A stretch of 64,000 nucleotides of DNA, taken from positions 27,509-91,508 of the IMG/VR virus record IMGVR_UViG_3300036886_000243. One strand, written 5' to 3'. The stretch is from a virus. The position numbers and the translations under genes are program-made. Shown here one piece after another: positions 33,306 to 41,306 of the stretch; within the stretch, counting starts at the first letter, position 1; the number at the start of each line of letters is the position of its first letter. The notes under the pieces are model-generated. The model saw only the letters and a list, made by a program, of their open reading frames with translations. It searched no databases and was not told where the DNA came from.

Positions 33306-33420
33306 ACAAAAGAGCCGCAAGGCATCAACGACGCTTGCGGCTTATAACAGATTAAGGAAAGAGCCTAAAAAGACCCTTTAGAAAGAAATATGCGAATGGC
33401 TCTTAATTTAGGGGTATATT
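33306..33420 (+). other. Structured non-coding leader (possible regulatory RNA)
   Basis: Longest untranslated leader after a promoter-like motif in the window. Hairpin 1 (33313-33342): AGCCGCAAG pairs with CTTGCGGCT around a 12-base loop. Hairpin 2: AAGAGCC (33359-33365) pairs with GGCTCTT (33398-33404). Between them lies a 23-base exact copy (33342-33364) of the start of the capsid gene. The SD-like AGGGG at 33410 lies just 3' of hairpin 2. An RNA role is inferred; no U-run follows the first hairpin. Confidence 0.5.
33342..33364 (+). repeat. 23-base exact match to the capsid gene start
   Basis: Identical on the same strand to 62493-62515, codons 4-12 of the major capsid gene. In the capsid gene it encodes YNRLRKE. 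No extended similarity on either side. Confidence 0.9.
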
Positions 33421-33723
33421 ATGGACGATATGGAGAATCCAGATAGCGGCAAAAGTAACAACAGTAAGGAAAACATTGCATGGTACGAAGCTGCTAGCAA
33501 AGGTAGGTTGCCCAGGGGAATAGACTTGATAAAGGAATATTCCAATGGCGGATGGGAAATTGTTATGGACGGCGAAATCAAGGAGATGAAGCCTTGTGAA
33601 ATAATAGATGAACTATTGAATAGGTTCTGTAAAACGATACCACACGAACCAGGAGTGGGTGAATCTTTGGAAACCCTTAACGATTTTCTGACTGAAGAAG
33701 TAAAGTCTTATAAGAAGAGGTAA
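33421..33723 (+). CDS. Hypothetical acidic protein, 100 aa
   Basis: ATG 33421 with AGGGG about 8 bases upstream. Charged, helical (CEIIDELLNRFCKTIPHEPG) without a recognised domain. It is the first gene after the structured leader and so the candidate target of any leader regulation. Confidence 0.55.
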   Translation: MDDMENPDSGKSNNSKENIAWYEAASKGRLPRGIDLIKEYSNGGWEIVMDGEIKEMKPCEIIDELLNRFCKTIPHEPGVGESLETLNDFLTEEVKSYKKR

Positions 33724-33726
33724 ATT

Positions 33727-33891
33727 ATGTTGGACGAAAAGAAACGCGAACCCTATCTCCAAGCAGGAGAGGGCGACGACGAAATGGCTGACACTACTTT
33801 CAAGAAGAAGAAGAACTGGCAAAAGTTCTGGAAAACATCGAAGAAAGAGTTAAGCGGTGGACGTAAGAACAAGAAAAAAACTAACCGTTAA
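33727..33891 (+). CDS. Small basic protein, 54 aa
   Basis: ATG 33727 to TAA 33891. Lys-rich C-terminal half (KKKKNWQKFWKTSKKE, RKNKKKTNR). Starts 3 bases after the preceding stop. Overlaps the next gene by 35 bases in another frame. Supported by position and coupling only. Confidence 0.4.
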   Translation: MLDEKKREPYLQAGEGDDEMADTTFKKKKNWQKFWKTSKKELSGGRKNKKKTNR

Positions 33892-34225
33892 ATACGTATT
33901 CATATTCCCCCAGCAGACTATACTGCCAGACCTATTTAAGAAAGGTGTTGAAGATATGCAAGACGTAGAGTATGGAGTAGAGTGGCCTGAAAGTTGGAAT
34001 GTAAAAGTAGAAAATATGGGCCGTGGCTATACTGGTCCCACTAACTACAAATTGCGATTAGTCGATAAAAACGAAGATCCTGGACCAGACGAAGAAGACC
34101 CATATGGCACAGCCACAAAATATACGTTTTTGATATGGTGCAATGAATCTAAATTGAAAGACGTAATTGATTTTCTGAAATACTTAGGTATGGGCCATAG
34201 CAACAATTTTTACAAGAGCATATAA
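33857..34225 (+). CDS. Hypothetical protein, 122 aa
   Basis: Starts at GTG 33857, within the preceding small gene. Alpha/beta with WPESWNVKVENMGRGYTG and a C-terminal helix (DVIDFLKYLGMG). Ends in TAATG with the next gene. Not recognised. Confidence 0.5.
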   Translation: MDVRTRKKLTVKYVFIFPQQTILPDLFKKGVEDMQDVEYGVEWPESWNVKVENMGRGYTGPTNYKLRLVDKNEDPGPDEEDPYGTATKYTFLIWCNESKLKDVIDFLKYLGMGHSNNFYKSI

Positions 34226-34611
34226 TGAAGAAGAAAGCATTAAGAGTCAACATTTTAAAAGATCTTGGACTAGGTAGGATGAACAGAGTTTACAAAAAGA
34301 AAATATTCATTACTATCTTCAAGGATCTTAAAAGTGGTAAAGGCATGCTAGAACAATTTAATAAAACTGGTTTACTTGTTGCCTATAGCCTTAGAAGCAA
34401 AGTGCTTTTAGAAAAGATAAATACTTGGCTCAGATCTAAAGACAAATATATAGACATCGTAGATAAAACTATTTATGTAGAATTCTTGGATGATGAAATA
34501 GAGATAAGTGGTAATTGGGATAATGAAAATTATGGACATAGTAATTTTTCAGTCTTTGCCGATTTATCTGGTAATTTAATTAACTTTGATATTGATGAAA
34601 GCACACATTAA
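34225..34611 (+). CDS. Hypothetical protein, 128 aa
   Basis: Coupled to the previous gene by TAATG. Basic first half and an acidic second half (YVEFLDDEIEISGNWDNENY). No family recognised. Confidence 0.5.
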   Translation: MKKKALRVNILKDLGLGRMNRVYKKKIFITIFKDLKSGKGMLEQFNKTGLLVAYSLRSKVLLEKINTWLRSKDKYIDIVDKTIYVEFLDDEIEISGNWDNENYGHSNFSVFADLSGNLINFDIDESTH

Positions 34612-34612
34612 A

Positions 34613-34678
34613 ATGAAGAGAGAAGAAAAACTCATACTCGACCCAAAATCAAAATTAACTAATGGGCTAACGGGATGA
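34613..34678 (+). CDS. Very small open frame, 21 aa
   Basis: MKREEKLILDPKSK... lies exactly between two genes: it starts 1 base after the previous stop and ends in ATGA with the next start. It may be a leader peptide that couples translation. Too short to be sure. Confidence 0.3.
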   Translation: MKREEKLILDPKSKLTNGLTG

Positions 34679-35823
34679 AGGAACTATTGAGTAATATACT
34701 TGATGAGGCTTTTGACGTTAAATCTAATTTGGGTCAGCTATTAGAAATCAAAGGTTCAAGCCTAGAAAAATTAGCCAAAACAGACGTCTTGCGAGTAATG
34801 ACTGATTTTCCAGTTGATATGGTTCGTATTTTATTTAACGCTTTAGAAGATGCTGATATAAAAATAAAGCCTTCAACTATAGAAGATTATGTTGGTAAAT
34901 TTGGTGAAAGCACTAAAGTTCCTTCATATAGTAAAAACCCATGGTTCGATACTAACAATAGAAATGAGTTTGAATTCGGAGATGAAAATTCTCTTGATAC
35001 TCGTGGTAAGCCAATTCGCATTAACATAGAGATAAAAATACAAGGGACTATAGCTCACTTTGGAATAGATGCCCATTTTCTTAGACGTATTAGTGTAGAC
35101 GAATCTAAACCAATAAGGCTAGCTAATTTATCTGCAAGTGATTTCGCCAAAGAGATTGCCAAGAAAACTAAAAGTTTAATGACTAAATTAGACCCAGATT
35201 GGGAAATTAGCATAAAGAGCGCAGAGCAAGCTATGAAGGATTTAGCTAAAGACAAACCTCCAATAGTTAATAAGTTGAAACCAATGGGTCAAGTTTATTT
35301 ACTATGGGTTGCTGGTGAAAAAGATAAAGAATCAAAAAATATAGATTTGGTTACTTTCTATCCAAGCTTTGCAAAATTTGGGATAGGTTGGCCAGATCAA
35401 AATCCAGATTGGGATGATATCAATAAAAACTGGGGCAGCTTTAGCAGCGATAGAAATAAATTCAGAAATTTTTCTTACAGCTTTCAAACTGAATTATTAC
35501 TTGAAGCAATACCCATAATTTTTAAACGGTTAAGAGAAAATAACTTGACAATTATGAGCGCGCATTTAGATTCAGAAAGTATGGGTATTTTAGTTGCAGC
35601 CGTTGACAGGAATGCTAAATTTCCAGCTAGATATCGAGTTGCAGAAGGCGAGCAAATAAAAAAGCCAACTTATGCTGACATAGAAGAAAGCAAAAGAAAA
35701 TTTATAATGGATCAAGCTCAAACTTTAAATGACAAAGCTATAAAAATGACTGTAGACGAATTTAGACATACAATAATTCAAAATGCTTTAGACCCGACAG
35801 TAAAGAAAGAACCTAAAAAGTAA
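34675..35823 (+). CDS. Hypothetical protein with possible capsid-targeting N terminus, 382 aa
   Basis: MKELLSNILDEAFD starts with a short amphipathic helix ending in L-D-E/A, the form of a gp21-type cleavage site. The rest is alpha/beta, charged and AT-rich in codons, with KLKPMGQVYLLWVAGEKDK and FPARYRVAEGEQ segments. No enzyme motif recognised. If the N terminus is a targeting signal, this would be a packaged internal protein. Confidence 0.5.
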   Translation: MKELLSNILDEAFDVKSNLGQLLEIKGSSLEKLAKTDVLRVMTDFPVDMVRILFNALEDADIKIKPSTIEDYVGKFGESTKVPSYSKNPWFDTNNRNEFEFGDENSLDTRGKPIRINIEIKIQGTIAHFGIDAHFLRRISVDESKPIRLANLSASDFAKEIAKKTKSLMTKLDPDWEISIKSAEQAMKDLAKDKPPIVNKLKPMGQVYLLWVAGEKDKESKNIDLVTFYPSFAKFGIGWPDQNPDWDDINKNWGSFSSDRNKFRNFSYSFQTELLLEAIPIIFKRLRENNLTIMSAHLDSESMGILVAAVDRNAKFPARYRVAEGEQIKKPTYADIEESKRKFIMDQAQTLNDKAIKMTVDEFRHTIIQNALDPTVKKEPKK

Positions 35824-36050
35824 TGACGACTAAATATAATGAAAGTGGCAATTTAGAGTCTTCACAGCGCTACATAATGTTGCATATTTTTGAGCCTGAT
35901 ATTTATGGTTTCGATGTCTCTTGGAAAGAAGGTTCAACGCATTACAAAATACAGGGCTGGCAGATTGGTGGCGAAGCGCATGGCCGTTTAAGTAAAGGTG
36001 AAATGGGAAGTGATTTTAAATTTTGGGGTGAAGTAATTAAGAGTTGGTGA
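35823..36050 (+). CDS. Hypothetical small protein, 75 aa
   Basis: Starts on the previous stop (TAATG). Beta-rich (YIMLHIFEPDIYGFDVSWKE) and ends FWGEVIKSW. Function unknown. Confidence 0.5.
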   Translation: MTTKYNESGNLESSQRYIMLHIFEPDIYGFDVSWKEGSTHYKIQGWQIGGEAHGRLSKGEMGSDFKFWGEVIKSW

Positions 36051-36051
36051 A

Positions 36052-36435
36052 ATGGCAATACTAAAGAAATATCAACTGAGTGGTCCAGAAATTAAACACT
36101 ATTTATTAAGAAAGGCGTGGGTAATTGATGACGAGTGGATACAACCAGAATTGATGGACCTTCTTAAAGAAGAGGCAGCTAAGCTAGGCATATATGATAT
36201 GGATGAGAGTCCTCTCGGTGGATGGGAATACGAACCACATGGCGAAAAAATTCCAGCTTGGTTTGTTGGTTTCCACGGAACTGATAGTAAAATTGCTCAA
36301 CAGCAAAAAGAAATATTAGTTAAGGATAAAAACTCAAAACTTGATCCTGATGAATTCGGGATGGCTTTCATATATTTCTATTTTAATTTGAAGAACGGTC
36401 GTCTATACAAAGTAGAATCTGAGTCCGTTCAATAA
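36052..36435 (+). CDS. Hypothetical protein, 127 aa
   Basis: Begins 1 base after the preceding stop. Acidic alpha/beta (IKHYLLRKAWVIDDEWIQPE; AWFVGFHGTDSKIAQQQKE). Not recognised. Confidence 0.5.
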   Translation: MAILKKYQLSGPEIKHYLLRKAWVIDDEWIQPELMDLLKEEAAKLGIYDMDESPLGGWEYEPHGEKIPAWFVGFHGTDSKIAQQQKEILVKDKNSKLDPDEFGMAFIYFYFNLKNGRLYKVESESVQ

Positions 36436-36462
36436 TTTTTAACAAGACATAGGATTGGTTTT

Positions 36463-37401
36463 ATGAAAAAAGTAGCACTTGTTTATAGCGCCGTGCCTGA
36501 GAGCGCTCCTATAGACGAACAAGACACATTAATTCAAGCAAACTTTATAAGACCAGCTATCTCTAAGTTGGGCTTTGAAGTAACAGACATTCCCATCACA
36601 GATTTAAGAATTGCTGAAAAGCAATTCAAAGAAGTTAAGCCAGATGTAGTTTTCAATCTAGCTGAGAGTATAAACGGTAAAGGGAAGCTCGTTCATTTGA
36701 TTCCTAATATGTTAGATACTTTAAGAATCCCTTACACTGGATCTTCTGCTAAAGCTTTATTCATAACTTCTAACAAAGTCCTCGCTAAGAAAATACTGAT
36801 GGCTAACAACCTCCCAACAGCTCCGCTCCTTAATGGACGTTTTGATCCGCCGTATATAGTTAAAGCTATTTGGGAACATGCATCTATAGGCATGACAGAT
36901 TCATCAGTAGTTTATACCGAAGAAGCTCTTAAGACAGAATTTCAAAAGAGACGCGCAGAAGAGCTCTTTGTAGAAAAATTTATTGATGGTAGAGAGATGA
37001 ACATAACTATGTTGAGTCAAGGTAAAGACATTCTGATATTACCAACACGTGAAATGGTGTTTAAAAAGTTCCCCGATGATAAGCCGCGTATAGTAGGTTA
37101 TGACGCTAAGTGGTTGACTGAATCTTTTGAGTATGTTAACACCTCGCTAAAATTTAGATTCCGAAATGCTGAAGCCGAGTTGATTGAAAACCTCATAGAC
37201 ATCAGCAAAAAGTGTTGGGACATTTTCGAGCTGAAAGGTTATGTACGAGTTGATTTTAGAATAGATAAAGACAACAAACCTCACGTTTTAGAAATTAATG
37301 CTAATCCTTGTTTAGCACCTGATGCTGGTTATATGATAGCTGCTAAAAGAATAGGACTCACAATACAAGATATCGTTCAATGTATAATAGAAGCTGCATA
37401 A
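36463..37401 (+). CDS. ATP-grasp ligase related to D-alanine-D-alanine ligase, 312 aa
   Basis: MKKVALVYSAVPESAPIDEQ is the N-terminal substrate domain; TSNKVLAKKILMANNLPTAP and PPYIVKAIWEHASIGM are ATP-grasp lid segments; RVDFRIDKDNKPHVLEINANP supplies the metal-binding Asp/Glu/Asn residues. Length matches Ddl (about 310). It could join D-Ala-D-Ala or another dipeptide; the Ddl omega-loop signature is not complete. CAAGACATAG upstream is a weak late-motif variant. A cell-wall role in a phage is inference. Confidence 0.75.
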   Translation: MKKVALVYSAVPESAPIDEQDTLIQANFIRPAISKLGFEVTDIPITDLRIAEKQFKEVKPDVVFNLAESINGKGKLVHLIPNMLDTLRIPYTGSSAKALFITSNKVLAKKILMANNLPTAPLLNGRFDPPYIVKAIWEHASIGMTDSSVVYTEEALKTEFQKRRAEELFVEKFIDGREMNITMLSQGKDILILPTREMVFKKFPDDKPRIVGYDAKWLTESFEYVNTSLKFRFRNAEAELIENLIDISKKCWDIFELKGYVRVDFRIDKDNKPHVLEINANPCLAPDAGYMIAAKRIGLTIQDIVQCIIEAA

Positions 37402-37410
37402 TTTTCTTAT

Positions 37411-38046
37411 ATGGACACGCATGCAACTTATTCTAAGATTAAGCGCGAAATAGATACACGGTTAGCTGAGTTTGCTCAATCAGCTAATAACGGTCAATCA
37501 ATCTTAACCGAAGCAGTCTTCTGTCTATGTACTCCGCAATCAGATGCACACAAATGCTGGAATGCCGCCATAGAAGTAATGCGACTTTTTCGGTCGAACT
37601 ATTTACCCTTAGATGTAGCGGAAAAAACTCTCAGGGAATATGGTGTCAGATTTCACAAAACAAAAGCCATGAGAATACATAAGCTCTTCTTCGATGACGA
37701 TAGTCTGGCAAAACTTTCACCGACTATTCTTGTGAGCATGTGTACGATCGTGGGCATCGCTAAGACTAGAGACTACTTGGCAGAGAGCATAAATGGCTGG
37801 GGTCTAAAAGAAGCTTCTCACTTCTTACGTAATATTGGGTTCAGCGATGACGTTTGTATTCTTGACAGACATATACTACGTAATCTACTTCGTCTTAAAA
37901 TAATCAACGAAATACCTAAGCTTAGTAAAAAGAAATATCACGAGATAGAACAGAAGATGATTAAATACGCTCACAAGATTAAAGTACCCGTAGCTGCTCT
38001 GGACTTAGTTTTTTGGTATAATGCAAAAGAGGAGATCTTTAAATGA
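37411..38046 (+). CDS. ogg: N-glycosylase/DNA lyase, archaeal Ogg (Ogg2) type, 211 aa
   Basis: GWGLKEASHFLRNIGFSDDV (residues 129-148) is the helix-hairpin-helix with the catalytic Lys133, and ILDRHILRNL supplies the catalytic Asp152. This is the compact HhH-GPD layout of Ogg2 enzymes, without the iron-sulphur cluster. It removes 8-oxoguanine and nicks the strand. Full length for the family. Confidence 0.8.
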   Translation: MDTHATYSKIKREIDTRLAEFAQSANNGQSILTEAVFCLCTPQSDAHKCWNAAIEVMRLFRSNYLPLDVAEKTLREYGVRFHKTKAMRIHKLFFDDDSLAKLSPTILVSMCTIVGIAKTRDYLAESINGWGLKEASHFLRNIGFSDDVCILDRHILRNLLRLKIINEIPKLSKKKYHEIEQKMIKYAHKIKVPVAALDLVFWYNAKEEIFK

Positions 38047-38061
38047 AGCTTAGAATAGGCC

Positions 38062-38571
38062 ATGACGAAAAACATGGTTATTGGGTTGAGCAAAAGTGGT
38101 GCTAACAATCCCATGTTTGGTAAGCCTTCGCCAAACGGCTCAGGTAATGGTTGGTCAGGCTGGTATAAAGGTTGGTTTTTTAGAAGTCTGAGAGAGTTAT
38201 CATTTATGATAAACTTTATAGAAAAAAACGGTATGAAATGGGTGAGCGCTGAGTCCAAAAAATATGCCATTCAATATCAAGATTATAAACACAATAAGAG
38301 AAATTATTTTGCTGATTTTATGTTAAACGATGTTGAGTTAATTGAAGTAAAACCTTATAAGTTACTAAAATCAAAGATTATACAAATAAAATCAGAAGCT
38401 GCTAAAATTTGGTGTGCTGAGCGTAATTTCTCATACAGAATAATGACTGATAAGGATTTCGAAGTTCTAACTGATAAAGAAGTTAATTTTTTAATAGAAA
38501 GCGGTAAAATAAAGTTTACAGATAGGTATATGGAGAAATATAATGCAAGACTTGCAAAAATTCAAAAATAA
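38062..38571 (+). CDS. Putative homing endonuclease with NUMOD3 motif and TnsA-like nuclease, 169 aa
   Basis: Starts near KSGANNPMFGKPSPNG, a NUMOD3 DNA-binding motif, followed by GWYKGWFFRSLRELSFM. NYFADFMLNDVELIEVKPYK is the PD-(D/E)xK core (D...ExK) as in the TnsA N-terminal nuclease. The reading frame is open only from 38062; an out-of-frame stub at 38043 (MKLRIGHDEKHGYWVEQK) hints at a lost N-terminal part. Overlaps the dTMP kinase start by 29 bases. Confidence 0.65.
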   Translation: MTKNMVIGLSKSGANNPMFGKPSPNGSGNGWSGWYKGWFFRSLRELSFMINFIEKNGMKWVSAESKKYAIQYQDYKHNKRNYFADFMLNDVELIEVKPYKLLKSKIIQIKSEAAKIWCAERNFSYRIMTDKDFEVLTDKEVNFLIESGKIKFTDRYMEKYNARLAKIQK

Positions 38572-39190
38572 ATTAATAGTTTTAGAGGGCCAAGACAATA
38601 CTTCAAAAACGACAGTTGCTCAGCTTCTAGTTAATAGGCTTAACGACAACAGTATACCAAGCATTTTCACATTCCAGCCCGGTGATTCTAATTATGGAAT
38701 ACTAGCACCGATCATGAGATCACTTTGTAAAGATAAGAGGTGGTGTTTACATCCTCTATCAAACATGTACGCTTTTTACCTTGATCGTGTAGAGCAAATG
38801 GATAAAGTAATAATACCAGCCCTTAATGAAGGTAAGACTGTAGTATCAGACCGGTGGTGGTACTCTACTTGGGCATATCAATACTCTGGTAAGCAGATCA
38901 CAGAAACTTATAAAATGCCACAATCAGTAGCCGATTGGTTTAGCGTTAGCTCAGAGCTAGACCATACACCCGATATTGTGTATTATTTTCCTGAGAAGAT
39001 CAAGAAACCAATGGGCGAACGGAAAAGCGACAGTGGTAAGAACGATCTATTTGAAACAGCTGGCTCATCCTTTGAAGATCGTGTTCATGAAGCCTATGAG
39101 CAATTAGCCCAAAAACTAAACTTCAAACGTGTGTATCCGGCGGCTACTCCAGAAGCAACTTTAGAGAACCTAATCAATATAGGTTTTTAA
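38543..39190 (+). CDS. tmk: Thymidylate kinase, 215 aa
   Basis: P-loop LEGQDNTSKTT (residues 14-24), then VVSDRWWYSTWAYQYSGK, the DR(Y/W)xxS motif of dTMP kinases, and a Lys/Arg-rich lid (KKPMGERKSDSGKND). It phosphorylates dTMP to dTDP to supply dTTP for phage DNA synthesis. The P-loop is non-standard (NTSKT) but functional in form. Confidence 0.8.
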   Translation: MQDLQKFKNKLIVLEGQDNTSKTTVAQLLVNRLNDNSIPSIFTFQPGDSNYGILAPIMRSLCKDKRWCLHPLSNMYAFYLDRVEQMDKVIIPALNEGKTVVSDRWWYSTWAYQYSGKQITETYKMPQSVADWFSVSSELDHTPDIVYYFPEKIKKPMGERKSDSGKNDLFETAGSSFEDRVHEAYEQLAQKLNFKRVYPAATPEATLENLINIGF

Positions 39191-39195
39191 CCGCT

Positions 39196-39205
39196 CAAGA
39201 TAATT
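39196..39205 (+). promoter_or_regulatory. Putative late promoter motif CAAGATAATT
   Basis: Exact motif 5 bases after the preceding stop and 2 bases before ATG 39208. Another case of very short or no leader. Confidence 0.5.
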
Positions 39206-39207
39206 CC

Positions 39208-39600
39208 ATGAAGCTCTTTGAAGCACTGGAACATAAGAAAATAGCATATAAAGGCTCACGGCCAAATTATAAAATCCATGATGGACACCCTAATGTTTTA
39301 ATCATAGACCCTGATTATTCGTATGATGGCCACGGTAAATCTATTCTTGGAATGAATCTAAACTATTTAGACCAACTAACCGAGAAACAAAAGAAACAGC
39401 TAATAGCCAAAGTCAACAAAATAGATGCTACAGTTATTAATATGGGTGCTATAAAAACATGGTTACGCACGTTATTTAACCGTGGTGACTATGACGGCTT
39501 AACTGTAGACAAGAAAATAGAACGCTATAGGAAAATGGTCAAGAATTTCCCAGAGTTAAAGAAAGTTATTAGGCGTTACAAATACTCGGCAATTGTATGA
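39208..39600 (+). CDS. Hypothetical protein, 130 aa
   Basis: MKLFEALEHKKIAYKG has a short N-terminal helix; then basic alpha/beta. No family recognised. ATGA coupling with the next gene. Confidence 0.5.
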   Translation: MKLFEALEHKKIAYKGSRPNYKIHDGHPNVLIIDPDYSYDGHGKSILGMNLNYLDQLTEKQKKQLIAKVNKIDATVINMGAIKTWLRTLFNRGDYDGLTVDKKIERYRKMVKNFPELKKVIRRYKYSAIV

Positions 39601-39692
39601 GAGTCAATAAAAACGACATTTTGTACTTTGACAGCAACAGTTATGAAAAATGGATGCTTGGTGATTTAAGTGTATGGCATCATTATCGATAA
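39597..39692 (+). CDS. Very small protein, 31 aa
   Basis: MRVNKNDILYFDSNSYEKW..., an ATGA-coupled short frame. Supported only by coupling with both neighbours. Confidence 0.3.
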   Translation: MRVNKNDILYFDSNSYEKWMLGDLSVWHHYR

Positions 39693-39834
39693 AATATCAT
39701 ATAACGTAATTCCAAGATTAATTGATAACCCAACTCCTGGAGATATAGCTAGTGTAGTGAACAAGTACAAGCTAATCAAATTAATTAACGACAGGGATGA
39801 CCTAAAGAGAAATTTTGTGAAGAGTATCTTATGA
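39670..39834 (+). CDS. Small protein, 54 aa
   Basis: GTG 39670 gives MYGIIIDKISYNVIPRLIDN... ending in an ATGA with the next gene. Well-formed alpha/beta sequence (GDIASVVNKYKLIKLIND). It overlaps the previous very small frame by 23 bases. A frame of this quality, with no ATG, implies a GTG start. Confidence 0.5.
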   Translation: MYGIIIDKISYNVIPRLIDNPTPGDIASVVNKYKLIKLINDRDDLKRNFVKSIL

Positions 39835-40052
39835 TCACGTTTGCACAATCAGAATCGCATGATTATAAGAGATGGACAATTAATGAATCGATAGTCATTT
39901 TATATCTTACTTTTGAGGGCGAAAAAAGATTAGAGATACTTCAACGGAGTAGCTTCGCCGACTTGAGGGACTTACCCATTTATTACCAAAAAGATTTTAG
40001 AGATCTTATTTCGAGTATATTCAAAGCCGAGGCAATAGTTAAAAAGATATGA
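39831..40052 (+). CDS. Hypothetical protein, 73 aa (C-terminal helix family)
   Basis: Ends RDLISSIFKAEAIVKKI, the C-terminal motif of the small-protein family. Beta-rich first half (KRWTINESIVILYLTF). ATGA-coupled on both sides. Confidence 0.6.
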   Translation: MITFAQSESHDYKRWTINESIVILYLTFEGEKRLEILQRSSFADLRDLPIYYQKDFRDLISSIFKAEAIVKKI

Positions 40053-40297
40053 TGTGGCGACAGTACAAAGATTTATCTCTCTATTATCTTATAGTTAAAC
40101 CTCAATGGGCTTTCATAGTGGATATGCCACAAGTCCATATTAGTTTTGATGGTTGGAGTGAAGGTGGCTGGGAAGATCTCCTCACTAAAACTGAACCGAT
40201 CAAGAAAATAGATCCACCTCAAAGTTGGACTCTTAGCGACTTAGGTAAATTTGTGATAATGTCAATCTTCGGGGAAAAGGAATTCATACATGAATGA
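40049..40297 (+). CDS. Hypothetical protein, 82 aa (C-terminal helix family)
   Basis: N-terminal strands (LSLYYLIVKPQWAFIVDMP) and C-terminal GKFVIMSIFGEKEFIH. Directly follows the related gene at 39831. Confidence 0.6.
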   Translation: MMWRQYKDLSLYYLIVKPQWAFIVDMPQVHISFDGWSEGGWEDLLTKTEPIKKIDPPQSWTLSDLGKFVIMSIFGEKEFIHE

Positions 40298-41306
40298 AGG
40301 ATTAGATTTTATAAAGGGTAGCGGCATCAAAGTAAAAGACGATGCAAAAGCGAAAGAAGAATTGAATAGTTGGTACGGCGTCGATGAATCTATTCTCGAT
40401 GTAGAGAAGAAAGAACTAAACCCTGAAATATGGAAGGATAAGAAACTCAAAAAAGATATCGTTGAACAGCTGATGACCATAATTAGAAAGATCTTGAAGG
40501 ATAGTAACATAGAAGAAGATAGGTTAACAGCAGCTTTTCTTGAAGGTTCAAACTTAACATACTACTACACCAAATATTCTGACATAGACGCCCACATGTA
40601 TATTGACGACATTAAAGACGAAGAGAAGGAAATCATAGACTCAAAGATTTACGACTTCAATAAAGAGACTGTTTTCGTAAAGGGTACAAAAAACAATATC
40701 GAACTTTATCTAATGGATGCGACTCAGAAGAAGAGAACTAATGGCCCACGCTATGACTTGATAGAAGACGAATGGGTAAAACCTCCAAACCGAATTAAGA
40801 TGCCTGCCGAAATGTATAAAGCTGCAGTTGAGATATCTATGACGTTTGCTAGAGATCTAGATTTAGCATTCGGCGAAATAAAACGAGATATCATAGAGTA
40901 TATGGTTCTAACTAAAGAACTCGAAGACGTTCTCAACATCGACATAAAAGAACTCGAAGATACTAGAAAAATGAAAGTAGAAGGACTCAAGGCTGATCTT
41001 GAGGCTTTAATCATAAAAGAAGAAAACATAAAAGCTATGAGACGTAAGGCCTTTATGGAAGACTACATTCCTAAGGATGAAACATTATACCACATTCCAA
41101 TAGGCGAAGGTGATAGATCTTACACACTACTCAACATGATATTTAAGATCCTACAAAGATTCGGTTACGTAGATTCTTTAAAAAAACTAAAGTACGACGT
41201 CTATAACAAGGCTATCGAGAACAAAGACTTTGACGGTAATATAGACTTTTACATTAAACGTATTATAGAAGTATTGAAGATTTTTAACAAATTAGATGAA
41301 ACTTGA
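40290..41306 (+). CDS. Nucleotidyltransferase-fold protein, 338 aa
   Basis: LEGSNLTYYYTKYSDIDAHMY (residues about 88-108) is the pol-beta-type GS...DxD motif, with a third acidic position likely in NIELYLMD. The C-terminal half is helical. It could transfer a nucleotide to a protein or RNA, as MNT-like and tRNA nucleotidyltransferases do; the acceptor is not readable. Overlaps its neighbours by 8-11 bases. Confidence 0.65.
   Translation: MNEGLDFIKGSGIKVKDDAKAKEELNSWYGVDESILDVEKKELNPEIWKDKKLKKDIVEQLMTIIRKILKDSNIEEDRLTAAFLEGSNLTYYYTKYSDIDAHMYIDDIKDEEKEIIDSKIYDFNKETVFVKGTKNNIELYLMDATQKKRTNGPRYDLIEDEWVKPPNRIKMPAEMYKAAVEISMTFARDLDLAFGEIKRDIIEYMVLTKELEDVLNIDIKELEDTRKMKVEGLKADLEALIIKEENIKAMRRKAFMEDYIPKDETLYHIPIGEGDRSYTLLNMIFKILQRFGYVDSLKKLKYDVYNKAIENKDFDGNIDFYIKRIIEVLKIFNKLDET

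Noticed and set aside
33306-33420. Phage tmRNA or tRNA-like gene
   Set aside because: The hairpins lack a tRNA-like acceptor, T-loop and CCA end, and the short open stretch does not resemble a tmRNA tag.
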